Assembly: GCA_021396245.1 (NCBI GenBank)
Contig: WNYE01000032.1
Coordinates: 62,001-126,000 of the forward strand
DNA length: 64,000 nucleotides
Direction of reading: 5' to 3'
From: Sporothrix humicola
Lineage: Eukaryota > Ascomycota > Sordariomycetes > Ophiostomatales > Ophiostomataceae
Part shown: positions 20,932 through 31,428 of the stretch, in pieces
Layout of the letters: each line of letters opens with the position of its first letter
Position numbering within the stretch: the first letter of the stretch is position 1
Notes under the pieces: model-generated
The model's database searches: none
What the model was told of the DNA's origin: nothing
The model's input: the letters and a program-made list of their open reading frames with translations, nothing else
Made by a program: the position numbers and the translations under genes

Positions 20932-23659
20932 TCACTCCTCACGATCGGCATTGCCAGCCGACGGTACTACCGGCGACATGGGCACAGCTGCACCAGTACC
21001 GTCACGGCTGCGGCGAGACAGCGTGCTGCCGCTCCGGAACCGGCGCGTGCGGGCGGGCGATGTGGGTGCCGATTCGTCCACAAGACTCAGACCTGCAGCC
21101 GCCCCATCCGAGTCAGACGACTCGGGGTCTTCAGGCTCGCGCAGCTCGCTGAGCTTGGGCTGGGGCAAGATTGTCTGCAAGGCAGGCATGGTCGGGGCGG
21201 CCACAGTTCCATCCAGCAAGGTCTCGCCGAAACGAGAAGCCGTCGGCGCAGGCAAGGGAGAGCCGGTGTTGGATGCCGTCGACCAGTGCCGGCTGCTGGT
21301 GCGCGAGTGCGCGCCGCTGCGGAAACCGGTGGCAGTACCGCTGGTCCCGCTCGAGTGCGGCCGGCTGCTGACATTGTTAATGTAGTAGTCGTCATCGTCC
21401 TGGGCGACATCGCGCAGCAGCGACTCCTCATAATCGAACTCGTCGTCATCATCGTCGCCATCGGTAGCAGTGTTGAAGCCGTCCTCTTCTTCCAGCTCCT
21501 CCTCGCCGCCGGCCACCTCGGTAGGCACCTCGATACCGTCGCCCTCTTGCAAAAAGAACGTCGAGATGGCACCGATCGTCGCCACAACAGCCAGGAATGC
21601 CCAGCCAGTGATGATATAGCCTTGCTGCACACCCCACGAGAAAGCCGCACCCGTCATGGCAGGCCCGATTGCACGACCCATTCCACTAACCAGTGTCGCA
21701 TAGCCGTTCAGCGTACCGAGGACCTTGACTGACGGAGCCGAGTTGGTGAGGATGATCGTCACGCACGGGAATGTGACCATGGAGAACACGCCCTTGAGCA
21801 CGAAAGTCGTCATGAACGCGGCATAGCGGAGACGGTCGTTTTCAATGAGCACCGAGTAGGGTGTCAGGATGTACACAAACGGAAGAAAGACGCCTAGGCT
21901 GTTAGTTGGGTGTTGCATGGGGCTAGCTCCGGGAACTTCGACTTACAAGAATAGCGGTAGCAGCGCAGGGGGCCGAAGCGCGTGCACAAAGGCGGGAAGG
22001 CAACAAACTGGGCAAAGCCAGAGATAAGAGCGTTCACCGTGAAGATCGTGCCAATGGTACCTGACGACAGCCCAAAGCCCCCCGAGAACTTGAACGGCAG
22101 CTTAGTGTTCTTCGCGTCGTGCGACTCGTACGGGTAGTTGAGGAACACGGGCAGGACCTGGTCGTAGGCAACAGAGTGCAGTGCCAAAAGCGTGTAGCAC
22201 AGCAGGGCCATCGACGTCTGGTACGTGAAGATGCTGGGGTTCTTTGACGACGGGGAGGGTGCCGCCTTGACACGTTCTTCGCCTTGAATTTCGGGCGTAC
22301 TGGACGAGACAGCGGCTGCTGCAGCCTTGGCGAGCTGGTTCGTGTCGTCGACGGCCGTCGGTGGCTTGGAGGCGCCAAGCGTCAGATCGCCCTCGCTTTC
22401 AAGGGCTGCTGATGAGAGCAGAGGTGCACTAGCCTCGTCGTCAATAAACGACAGACGGCGGCCGCGCGCCTCAGCACGAGCTTCGGCACGAGCGCGTGCC
22501 CGTGCACGCATAATGCTCCTCTTGGACGGCTTGCCGCCGCGGAAGATACGAGTGATGCGCTCGCCGAGTTCCAGGCCCCAGTCCGTCTTGTGTTTTCTCG
22601 ATTCGAGCGTCTCCTCCAGGAACAACAATGCATTGACGGCCGAGAAAATGAAAAAGACACAGGCGATCAAGTTCGGCAGCAAGAAGGGGAACTTGACAAA
22701 AAGTTCAAATTTACCAAACAGACCAGGGAACTGCTCAGCCGGGCGAGCAAAGAAGCCGCCAAAAGACGGGCCGAAGACGGAGCCAATACTCCAGACCATG
22801 GGCATGATCGAAAAGGCACGGGGTTGCAAAGCTTTTTGCGGCACCATCTCGGCCACCATTGTGCGGATTGTTCCAACTGAGGAGTTAGTATGAGTTCAGT
22901 ACGCTGGCGAGAGTATAGTGACAACTTACCATTGCCGTTGCTGGCTCCTTGAATACCGCGGATGGCGATGGCCATGAATAAACTCGTGGACGAGCCCCAA
23001 ATGATGAAGCAGATCATGGTGCTTATCAAGCCGATGATGATGGTCGGTTTCCGTCCTATTGTGTCGGACGTCCAGCCCCACGGCACGGCCGTTAAACTCT
23101 GGGCCACCGAAAAGACGGCACTCGTCATGCCGGCCCACTTGGCCACCTCCTCCTTGGGAACACCAAAACTTTTGATCATCTCAGGGAGGTAGGGGAAGAC
23201 AGACGTCAAGGCGAGAGGCTCGGCAAACCGGACCATAGCTGGAAAGTGTTAGTGGGAATCCTCTTGATCAAGGCGTGTATATGATTCTAACCACGTCAAA
23301 TCCGATGTCCTTCTCTCCCCCGGCTTCCTCGAGTCGTCCTCCCTATCCAGCACGTCACGGCAAAGAAGTTGGCACGAGTAGTGTCACTTACAGCACTTCC
23401 AATAAGGCAAGGCATATTGAACCTTGGGAAAGCCATGGGCAAAGAAGGAAATATATGTGCTATTGCGAGGACCGAGCCACTGGCCCGGTGATCTCACTCT
23501 GCCGGAGTTTGATTAGGGAGACAAGAGGGGCCCCGAAGGCGAAAGGAACAAAACAAGCCATTTCAAAATAGAGTGTCAAAACCAGGGACAGGGAGCCTTA
23601 CCCAAAATGACCAGCTGCTGGACGGGCAGCTTCGGCCCTCTCTTCTTTTCTCGCGCCAT
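20932..23659 (-). CDS. Major facilitator transporter, DHA1 multidrug type (YCR023C-like)
   Basis: Four exons, read right to left: 23659-23602, 23238-22930, 22876-21947 and 21893-20932; about 752 aa. Exon 1 gives MAREKKRGPKLPVQQL and joins to AMVRFAEPLALTSVFPYLPEM, helix 1 of this clade. The MFS motif A region is GWTSDTIGRKPTIIIG between helices 2 and 3. Twelve helices are expected: six to about residue 275, then a roughly 100-residue cytosolic loop with an Arg-Ala repeat (RARARARAEARAEARGRR), six more to about 560, and an acidic, Ser-rich tail of about 190 residues. Transport by proton antiport of drugs or small metabolites at the plasma or vacuolar membrane is the family inference; the substrate is unknown. 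Intron 1 is unusually long (363 bp) and contains only chance ORFs. Confidence 0.88.
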
Positions 23660-26600
23660 GGTGAATTATGGAGAGAGAAGAGGATGGGTTGGAGGAGAGA
23701 AGAATAGGCGAGGAGCGTGGGAGGTGGTTATACGCCTATCGAGGTTTCGTTATAATGACTGTTTTCGTATTTGCATTGGGAGAACTGTATATGGTGTCTT
23801 GACGAGGTAGGAGACAGGCACAAGGGCGACTTTCTAGTTGACTATCGGTCGAGAGGATCCGGAAGAGGCTGCGTTGAAGAGCGAGAAGTTGAGGAAATCT
23901 CCGGTGTGTAAGAGGTGGCGTCTCGGTGGGCGTATGGACCGTCTGGTTGGCGAGAATTCTGTATTTATTTTGTTCCGAGACTGGCAAACGAAGGGGGAAA
24001 ACAGTAGCGACGGACGGGGTGTAGTCGTCGAGGCTGCGTGTTATGCAAGGCCAGGATTGTAGGCCAATGGATGTGGTTGTCGTGAGAATTGCGGGAGAAG
24101 AATTCAAAAGCAAAAAGAAGAAAGAAGGACAGGAAGTCCAGAGAAGTTAAAGGAAGCCAGAGAAATCAGGAATCAAGTGCCAGTCAGAACGAAAAAGGTT
24201 AAACATTTGGACAACATGAAAAAGTCCGGTAAAAAACAAACCCCAGTCATAGGCTGCGAGTCACAAGGAAGGCGAAAAAAAGTGATGGGCGGCCGTGAAA
24301 AATTCAAACAGACAGCCCTGCTGATGGCCCATCGGCCTGCGGTTAGCCCGCTGGAAAGCAGGGGAAAAAAGACGTAAGAGGCCATAAAAGGTGCAAAGAG
24401 GGGGTCTTGAGGGGGCCGCGAGGGACCCGAAGACCCATTATGGGGGGCACTAACATGGCAGAATGGGGCCTGGTCGGCATGCGGGAGGCGTGTTAGTGCC
24501 GTTTTCGCCATCGTTCTGGGCATGCAAAAAGGCATACGGCGTGGGAGGTCCGCAGCACAAAAGCCAGGCGCGGGCAACGCGAGCACCGCGAGGCAATGTT
24601 TTCCAGTTGGTGTCCTCGTTGCATGAAGAAGTCACTGTAGACTTTGGCTTTGGTTTTCCCAAATGGGAACCAAAGAGGGCGACATTGGTCTGGAAGTTGC
24701 CCTCCTCCAGAGGTTGTCCAAAGGGGGGGTCACGAGCCGGATGGAAATCCTCGAAACGGGATGCAAGGACATACCTCTGCTCATACGGAGGAGAGTGTCT
24801 CTGTCTATCCTGCCTATCGTTGTCTCGCTGGTTCTTGCTTGTTTTTGTTGATTTTCCCAGAGCCTGCACACCCTCACCCACGCAAAGAGCGGCAGCGGCT
24901 GAACTCCGCCCTTGCCCTTCCATACGGAATGGGTACATGTCATGTCTCTTCTGGAGGTGCGGCAACGGCACGAGAAATGTTCCTTGTTCGGCCTGGGCTG
25001 GCCGGGGATCGGTGTGCCTCAGTCCAGGCCTGCAACCTTCAGCCTGCAGCCTGCATTGCATGTCTGAGATTCCTTGCCCTTTTGCTATTTGCTATTTGCT
25101 CTTTGCCATTTGGCTATTTGAACCGTGTGATATTGCTGCGAGGTTCGAGTCTCTCAATCACACCGGAGAGAGGAGTCCTCAATGATACTCTGTGGCTATC
25201 GTGCTTCTTTTGCCTGCAGCCTTTCGAGCAAAACGAGTCTTGGGGAGTCTCGAAAGAGGGGCCCAGTGGCCGTCGAAAGAGGGGGCGTGGAGAAGGGGAA
25301 TGGGGTGGAGTTTCTGCAGTGGAGAGGAGAACGAGGTTGGCCTCTTGGACGGCGCAAGGGCACCAGGCTCGCCAGGCTCGTCAGACTTGCCTCTTTGTGG
25401 TACTTTTTGACAGCCCTGCATCCGTTGCCGCTGCCCGTTGCTCTTTTGCCGCTTTTGGGAGTTCCCGCAGCATTGCGATTCGTCTTCTGACGCGCCCTTT
25501 TGCATTTTGATATGGGTGCCGAATATTTCAACGTCGTATTGTTTCCCTCTTGTTTTCTTCCGTGTCTCGCATGTCTGCAGTGTCTTTCATACCTTTTCTC
25601 ATTTGGATCATGTCTCTCACCTTTCTCTCCGACTGTTTCTGCGGGAGCGGGGCACGCAATCCGTGATGATCTACCCGATAGCGCCTGCGAGCTGCCGTGA
25701 GAGGTTGGGGGTGACGATGGGAATGATGTGTGATTTGCTGGGCTGTGGATTGTCGTTGAATGTCGTTTGTGCTCCGAATCCTTCCAGACGCTGTGCATTG
25801 ACGTTGACAACAACAAAAGAGACAAGAGAAAAAGACAGGGGGAAAGGGGCATGGGTCACGACATGTCAAAAGGCGTCAAAACAAAGCGGCTACACGAGGC
25901 AGGTGCAAGCCACTGTCTACTTTCTTCTTTTGGTTGTCACAAAATCACAAAATGCAGAAAGTGCAAACGACATTGATTCCCACTGCTCACGGAAAGGCAA
26001 GACCATGTTTCTGCGCTTTCGGCGGTGGTTGCAATTTACAGCGGCCGGTTGTCGGCGGGGGCAGGCACGATACGGGGCAATTCATACCGGGAAAGAGCGA
26101 AGGGGGTGGGTGGGGGAACACTCAAGTCCAGAATGGGTTGTGTTGAAAGTTGCAACTGCCTCCGCAGGCCCAGCCAACTGAGGAAGGAGCAACAGTCAGT
26201 GGGGTATCCAGTCGTCTTTTTTCCATTGACTGCTTCACTGAGTTCTTATTGATGTGAACGACTGAGACTTGAAAGTGCTGGATTTTCTTCTGTCTCGTAA
26301 GAAAACATTCACGCATAAGCAATCAACTGTTTAAGTTGAAGTTCTCAGCCTGAGTGGAAGATCTCAGTTGGGACCAGACTTTCGAGGGCGTGAATACAGA
26401 CTGACGCCTGGTTCCCGAAAAGGCAGGCACAGCCTATGTAACCTGGTTCACAGTTTTGTCAGTTTCTCCAGCTTCTTTAGAGTGAGTGATTGGTCAGCCG
26501 TCCAAGGCCCACTCTTTTGCCCGCCATTTCAATATGTCGGGGCCGAAGCCGCACATATCGTCCAATCACTGCGTCGACGTCAAACCGTAGTTGACAGTGG

Positions 26601-27540
26601 TTGACAATGGCGAGTACAAGCCTTGAAGTGACAGCTGACCCAGTGACGACTTTGGAATCCAAGGAAGTAGATCGCGATATCTGGCAAAGAGCTCGCGTAT
26701 GCTCATCCAGACCAGACGTGGGGACAAAAGATGTATATTTGTGATAAACCTAATATTTTGAAGTTTACGGTCAAACATTGTTGACTGGGTATGGGTTGGG
26801 TATTACTGGATGTTGTGCGGAGTATTCCAGCGCTGTCAACCGAGACACTGTGCCGTTGACGGCAGTGATATTGAAGTCGAGTCGACAGCCCGGCTATTTG
26901 TAAGTGCAGCAGTATCCAGGTTTCCTTCAGTCTCCTTCCTTTTTGATCTATACATAGTCTCCTGTGAGTGTAAGAAACGGCACTTGAGCATGAGCTGAAG
27001 CACGTCGCGTGTTTTGGCGAATCGAGATGTCTGTAGGGATACAGTGCAAATACAGTATTTCTACTAACGCACTGTACGGCGGTGCAAATGCACCAGCCAC
27101 CCCGCAGATCACGCAAAATACGCCTGGAGTGGGCTCTTTTGACACTGTGGGTTGCTCTTGCCTGCTGTGGCCGATGGGTCCATTTTGTCATCGGGGCCTG
27201 TTTCGACGTCAAGCTCGACCAGGAAGGTGCAAAGGGACGGACGTTCGAAGCCAAGTCACAAAATCGGAACCGAGGCGGAGGTCTTTCCGTCTGACTTGAT
27301 TTCTTGATTCTTATCTCCTCTTTTGACATTTGACTCTCTTTATCTTCTTTCAATCCCCCATCTTTTTCATCTCACTGAGATGCTGTTGTCCAGTTGCAAC
27401 TCTAATTGATTGGTCACTTACAGCTGAAGCTTGAGCTATCACTCAGCCAAGACTACGACAACAACAGAACAACAACACCCAATAAACAACCATTGCATCT
27501 TCCGCCATTCCCGAAAAACAAACTCCGGCATCGACCCGTG
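23660..27540. other. 3.9 kb divergent intergenic region without a recognisable gene
   Basis: It lies between the start codons of the MFS gene (minus) and the peptidase gene (plus). Several ORFs of 200-290 codons (24463-25185, 24644-25510, 25196-25852) overlap on both strands and in several frames, with no domain, biased composition and no consistent codon preference. I treat them as chance ORFs in stop-poor DNA. A run of tttgctatttgct-type repeats is at 25080-25120. The right end is a CT-rich promoter. Confidence 0.4.
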
Positions 27541-30159
27541 ATGGCCGACGAAAAGACGCCGGTGCTGCCGGTGGCGGCGTCTGCACCAGCGCTGCTGGAC
27601 AAGCTGGCCGCTGAGGATACTCGCCGTCGTCAGAAGACCAAGAGGGCTCCCCGGTCTTCCGAACAAGATGGCAATATCTGCCTGCAGATTGTGATGCCGG
27701 TGGTGATGACGCTCGTGATCCTGGCTGTCGTCCTGTCGCTGCCGTACCTGCTCGAGGTGCACAAGGCGCTGGCCGTCGCAGGCACGCTGTCGCTGTACTC
27801 GCAAAAGTACCGGCCCGAGTTTAGCAATGCCGCTCTCAAAGAGATTCTCCTCAAGACACCGTCCAACGACTCGGCGGCCGAGTGGCTGCGGTACTACACG
27901 GAAGGCGCACATCTTGCCGGCCAGAATTACTCGCAGGCAGCGTGGACGCGCGACCGGTGGGCCGAATGGGGCGCTGTCTCGCACATTACGGCCTACGACC
28001 TGTACCTCAACACGCCGGCCGATCACAAGCTCTCTCTCCTCAAGGCCAAGAGGGACGGCGAGGAGGTCAACTGGGAGATTGACTTTGAGGCTTCTTTGGT
28101 CGAGGACGTCCTTGACGAGGACCCGACGACTAACTCGCCCCAAAACGTGCCTACTTTCCACGGCTACTCGGCCAGCGGTAATGTCACGGGCCCTGTGGTG
28201 TACGTCAACTACGGCACGTACCAGGACTATGCCGACCTCGAAAAGGCCGGCATCTCGCTCAAGGGCGCCGTTGCACTGGCGCGGTACGGCGGCATCTTCC
28301 GCGGCCTCAAGGTCAAGCGTGCGCAAGAGCTTGGCGCTGTTGGCGTTCTGCTGTACAGCGACCCAGGCGACGACGGCGAGGCCACTGAGGCCAACGGCTA
28401 CAAGCCGTACCCCGAAGGCCCCGCCCGCCAGCCGAGCTCGGTGCAGCGCGGCAGTGTGCAGTTCCTGAGCATCTCGCCCGGTGACCCGACCACGCCTGGC
28501 TACCCGTCCAAGCCTGGTGTGCCGCGTGGCCCTACCGACCGCTACATCCCCTCGATTCCGTCCATCCCGATCTCGTACGCCGACGCGCTGCCCATCCTCA
28601 AGGCACTCAACGGCCACGGCCCGACGTCCAAGGATCTGGGCAAGTGGTGGACGCGCAACGAGGGCCTCGGCCACAAGGGCGTCGACTACAACATTGGCCC
28701 CACGCCCGCCGACGAGATCCAGGTCAACCTGTACAACGAGCAAGAGTACACGACAACGCCCATCTGGAACGTGCTGGGCATCTTCAACGGATCGGTGCTG
28801 CCCAACGAGGTGGTTGTGGTGGGCAACCACCGCGACGCGTGGATTGCCGGCGGCGCCGTCGACCCCAACAGCGGCTCGGCCGTGGTCAACGAGGTCGTTC
28901 GCTCCTTTGGCGTGGCCGCCGCCCAGGGCTGGAGGCCGCTGCGCACGATTGTTTTCGCGTCGTGGGACGGCGAAGAGTACGGCCTTCTGGGCAGCACGGA
29001 GTGGGTCGAGGAGTACCTGCCGTGGCTGTCGCACGCGAGCCTGGCGTACGTCAACATTGACACGGGTGTTGGCGGTCCCAACTTTGGGTCGTCGGCCGTC
29101 CCGCTGCTGCACGATCTGATTTACAAGGTGACGAGCGAGGTGCAGTCTCCGAACCAGACGGTCCCCGGTCAGACGGTGCGGGATACGTGGTCGGGCAAGA
29201 TTGGCCCGCTGGGCAGCGGCAGCGACTACACGGCGTTCCTAGACCACGCGGGTATTACGAGTATCGATGTGCGGTTCGGTGGTGGCGGCGATGGCGATGG
29301 CGAGGATGATGCCGTTGCCGCTATTGCGATGGGCGTCGACGAGAAGACAGATGTCGCCCCTGTGTACCACTACCACAGCAACTACGACAGCTACCACTGG
29401 ATGGAAAAGTACGGCGACCCGGGCTTTGTGTACCACAAGACCATGGCCCAGATCCTGGGTCTGCTGGTGGCTCACCTGGCGACCGATCTCGTTGTGCCGT
29501 TCAAGGCCGGCGACTATGCCACCTCTCTGCAGACATATGTCGACAAGATCCGCACGCAGTTTGAGAAGCATATTGCTGAGGGCGATGAGACGGAAGAAGA
29601 CTACTCGGACGAGGCCCTGCTGACCGTCCGCGGCCGCAAGAGCGTTGACGCTGCCTCCATCATGGACGCAAAGGGCCAGCATAAGTTCCGCCGCGCCCTC
29701 GACCGCCTCGACAGCGCCGTCGCCGAGTTTGCCGTCCACGCCAACGCGCTCGACGACAAGGCCCAGCACCTGCGCGAGCGGGTCGGCAAGGGCCATTCCG
29801 AAGTTTTGGACAATGAAACCGACGAGAGCGACCGCGACCTGTCCCCCACATTGGTGTTCGCCCCCAAGTGGTGGCGCCGACTTGTGCGCCGTGTGCACCG
29901 CGTGTGGCTGGCGATCCAGGTGGCGTGGATCAACCGCCGCTACCAGTTCTTGGAACGCAAGTTCCTGTACGAGGGCGGCCTCGACGAGCGCGAGTGGTTC
30001 AAGCACGTCATCTTTGCTCCGGGCGTATGGACGGGCTATGCAGGCGCTGTGTTCCCTGGCCTGGTGGAGAGCATCGACGACGGCAACTGGACAAACGCTG
30101 TGCGGTGGGCGGGCATTGTCCAGGAGCGTCTTGCTGCTGCTGCCAAGGGATTGCATTGA
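27541..30159 (+). CDS. Glutamate carboxypeptidase II-like membrane metallopeptidase (M28B)
   Basis: Single exon, 872 aa. A type II membrane protein: basic N terminus (DTRRRQKTKRAPR), then one membrane helix at about residues 54-78. Next come a PA domain at about 205-345 (GPVVYVNYGTYQDYADL) and the M28 catalytic domain at about 420-640. The two-zinc ligands are in place: His430 in GNHRDAW, Asp441 in GAVDPNSG, the Glu478-Glu479 pair in DGEEYG, Asp507 in NIDTG and His612 in YHSNYDSYHW. A TFR-type dimerisation domain closes the protein. This matches the NAALADase/Vps70/Tre family; a live peptidase is expected because all metal ligands are kept. The location (vacuole, endosome or surface) and substrate are not shown. 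The ATG at 27541 is preferred because the 45 upstream in-frame codons contain no ATG and read like leader sequence. Confidence 0.93.
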   Translation: MADEKTPVLPVAASAPALLDKLAAEDTRRRQKTKRAPRSSEQDGNICLQIVMPVVMTLVILAVVLSLPYLLEVHKALAVAGTLSLYSQKYRPEFSNAALKEILLKTPSNDSAAEWLRYYTEGAHLAGQNYSQAAWTRDRWAEWGAVSHITAYDLYLNTPADHKLSLLKAKRDGEEVNWEIDFEASLVEDVLDEDPTTNSPQNVPTFHGYSASGNVTGPVVYVNYGTYQDYADLEKAGISLKGAVALARYGGIFRGLKVKRAQELGAVGVLLYSDPGDDGEATEANGYKPYPEGPARQPSSVQRGSVQFLSISPGDPTTPGYPSKPGVPRGPTDRYIPSIPSIPISYADALPILKALNGHGPTSKDLGKWWTRNEGLGHKGVDYNIGPTPADEIQVNLYNEQEYTTTPIWNVLGIFNGSVLPNEVVVVGNHRDAWIAGGAVDPNSGSAVVNEVVRSFGVAAAQGWRPLRTIVFASWDGEEYGLLGSTEWVEEYLPWLSHASLAYVNIDTGVGGPNFGSSAVPLLHDLIYKVTSEVQSPNQTVPGQTVRDTWSGKIGPLGSGSDYTAFLDHAGITSIDVRFGGGGDGDGEDDAVAAIAMGVDEKTDVAPVYHYHSNYDSYHWMEKYGDPGFVYHKTMAQILGLLVAHLATDLVVPFKAGDYATSLQTYVDKIRTQFEKHIAEGDETEEDYSDEALLTVRGRKSVDAASIMDAKGQHKFRRALDRLDSAVAEFAVHANALDDKAQHLRERVGKGHSEVLDNETDESDRDLSPTLVFAPKWWRRLVRRVHRVWLAIQVAWINRRYQFLERKFLYEGGLDEREWFKHVIFAPGVWTGYAGAVFPGLVESIDDGNWTNAVRWAGIVQERLAAAAKGLH

Positions 30160-30419
30160 AGCATACAGGAAGAACTGTCGTTGTGTTGGATACACGAAGA
30201 AATTGGACAGCATACTTTAAGCACACTTTGTACAGATGATAGATTGACGTAAATTAATTATGAGATGGTATATATGGTATATATTTTAGTTGAAAAGACA
30301 GAAAATGAAAAGCAGAACAGAGTTTGACGTTTGTCAAGGATATCAGTTATTAATAAGTAATGGCCGGTGTGTAAATAAATTCTCCACTAGGTTGACGACT
30401 CATCGGTCGCTCTCAGCAT

Positions 30420-31428
30420 TTACTGCTGGGGCTGGACAGGCTGGACGGGCTGAACGGGTGCGGCAGCCTCATAATATGGCTGCTGGGCCGGCACCTGCTG
30501 GGGAATCTGCTGAGGAGCCTGCTGTTGCTGGGCATAGTAGGCGGCGTTGGGGTCGACGGGCGTCGCCTGCTGGGACGGGTAGTACGGCTGCTGAACACCA
30601 GCCTGAGCCTGAGCGGCAGCGGCAGCCTGGGCTTGAGCAGCGGCCTGCTGTTCGTAGTAAGGATCCTGGATGGGGACGGGGGCGACGGGCTGCAGAGGAA
30701 CAACGCCACCAGCGGGAGCACCGCCCAGCTTCTCGGCGTCGACACCGGCGGCACCGACAGCACCGGGAGCAGTGGCGGGCTGGCCGTAGGCGGAGTGAAG
30801 GCCCTGGGCGCGGTGGTTGTGGAGGGCGACGCCGTTGACGGCAGTTGTGACGATGAAGAGGAGGCTGTGATGTTAGAAGAAGAACGGTAAACGAGTGAAG
30901 CGAGTGAGGACACAGAAAGAGATAAGAAAGGCGAGTGAGCGCAGCGAGCGAGGACCCCAAAGCAAAGACTTACAAGTTTAGGCCACCAAGACCGGCAGCG
31001 GCAGCAAGGCACTGCGCAAAAGTGAGAGACTCGCCCTCGAGGCTGTAGGTGTAGCAGTAGCCGTAGGCGCAGTAGGTCTGCTTGCCCATGAATGGAGCGA
31101 CCTGGGAGGCGAGGAGAGCGAAGGAGATGAGCCAGAAGATGGCAAGGAAAATGTCGAGGGACAGGACCGCCCAGTAGTTGTAGGCGGCGGGGGCAGCGAG
31201 GGTTGCGACGAGAACGTAGATGCAGACGATAATCGAGGCGATGACGGTGAAGATCATGAGCTCGTCGCCGGAGAACGAGAGGATCGAGAGGCCGTAAGCG
31301 TCGAGGCCGAGGACGACGACGCTGACGACGAGCTGGGCGATGCGGATAAAGAGGAAGAAGTTGGGGTAGAGAGGAATGTGCTCGCGGCCAGCAGGGCGCG
31401 CGGCCGAGTCGCTGAAGAGGCCGAACAT
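30420..31428 (-). CDS. MARVEL-domain membrane protein with Gln/Pro-rich tail
   Basis: Two exons, 31428-30974 and 30864-30420; about 299 aa. Four membrane helices: about 26-49, 57-80, 85-108 and the last at 150-172. The 109 bp intron splits the fourth helix, and splicing gives AAGLGGLNF then LLFIVTTAVNGVALHNH. The loop between helices 3 and 4 holds paired Cys (TYCAYGYCYTY). The cytosolic tail of about 125 residues is rich in Gln, Ala, Pro and Tyr (DPYYEQQ, QQPYYPSQQ, QPVQPVQPQQ), a likely disordered interaction tail. Reading through the intron would give a truncated protein lacking helix 4. The family link is by topology (MARVEL-like fungal membrane proteins); the role is probably at the plasma membrane. 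It is not a close copy of the Nce102-like protein at 13.9 kb. Confidence 0.82.

Noticed and set aside
25140..25152. GGTTCGAGTC, another tRNA B-box match
   Set aside because: No pairing T stem and no A box upstream.
24463..25852. Overlapping ORFs of 200-290 codons on both strands
   Set aside because: They overlap in several frames, have no domain or family feature, are odd in composition and lack plausible splice structure. Stop-poor DNA explains them.
27406..27540. 45-codon upstream extension of the carboxypeptidase-like ORF
   Set aside because: It begins at a TTG, contains no ATG, and reads like leader sequence; the ATG at 27541 gives a normal type II membrane protein.
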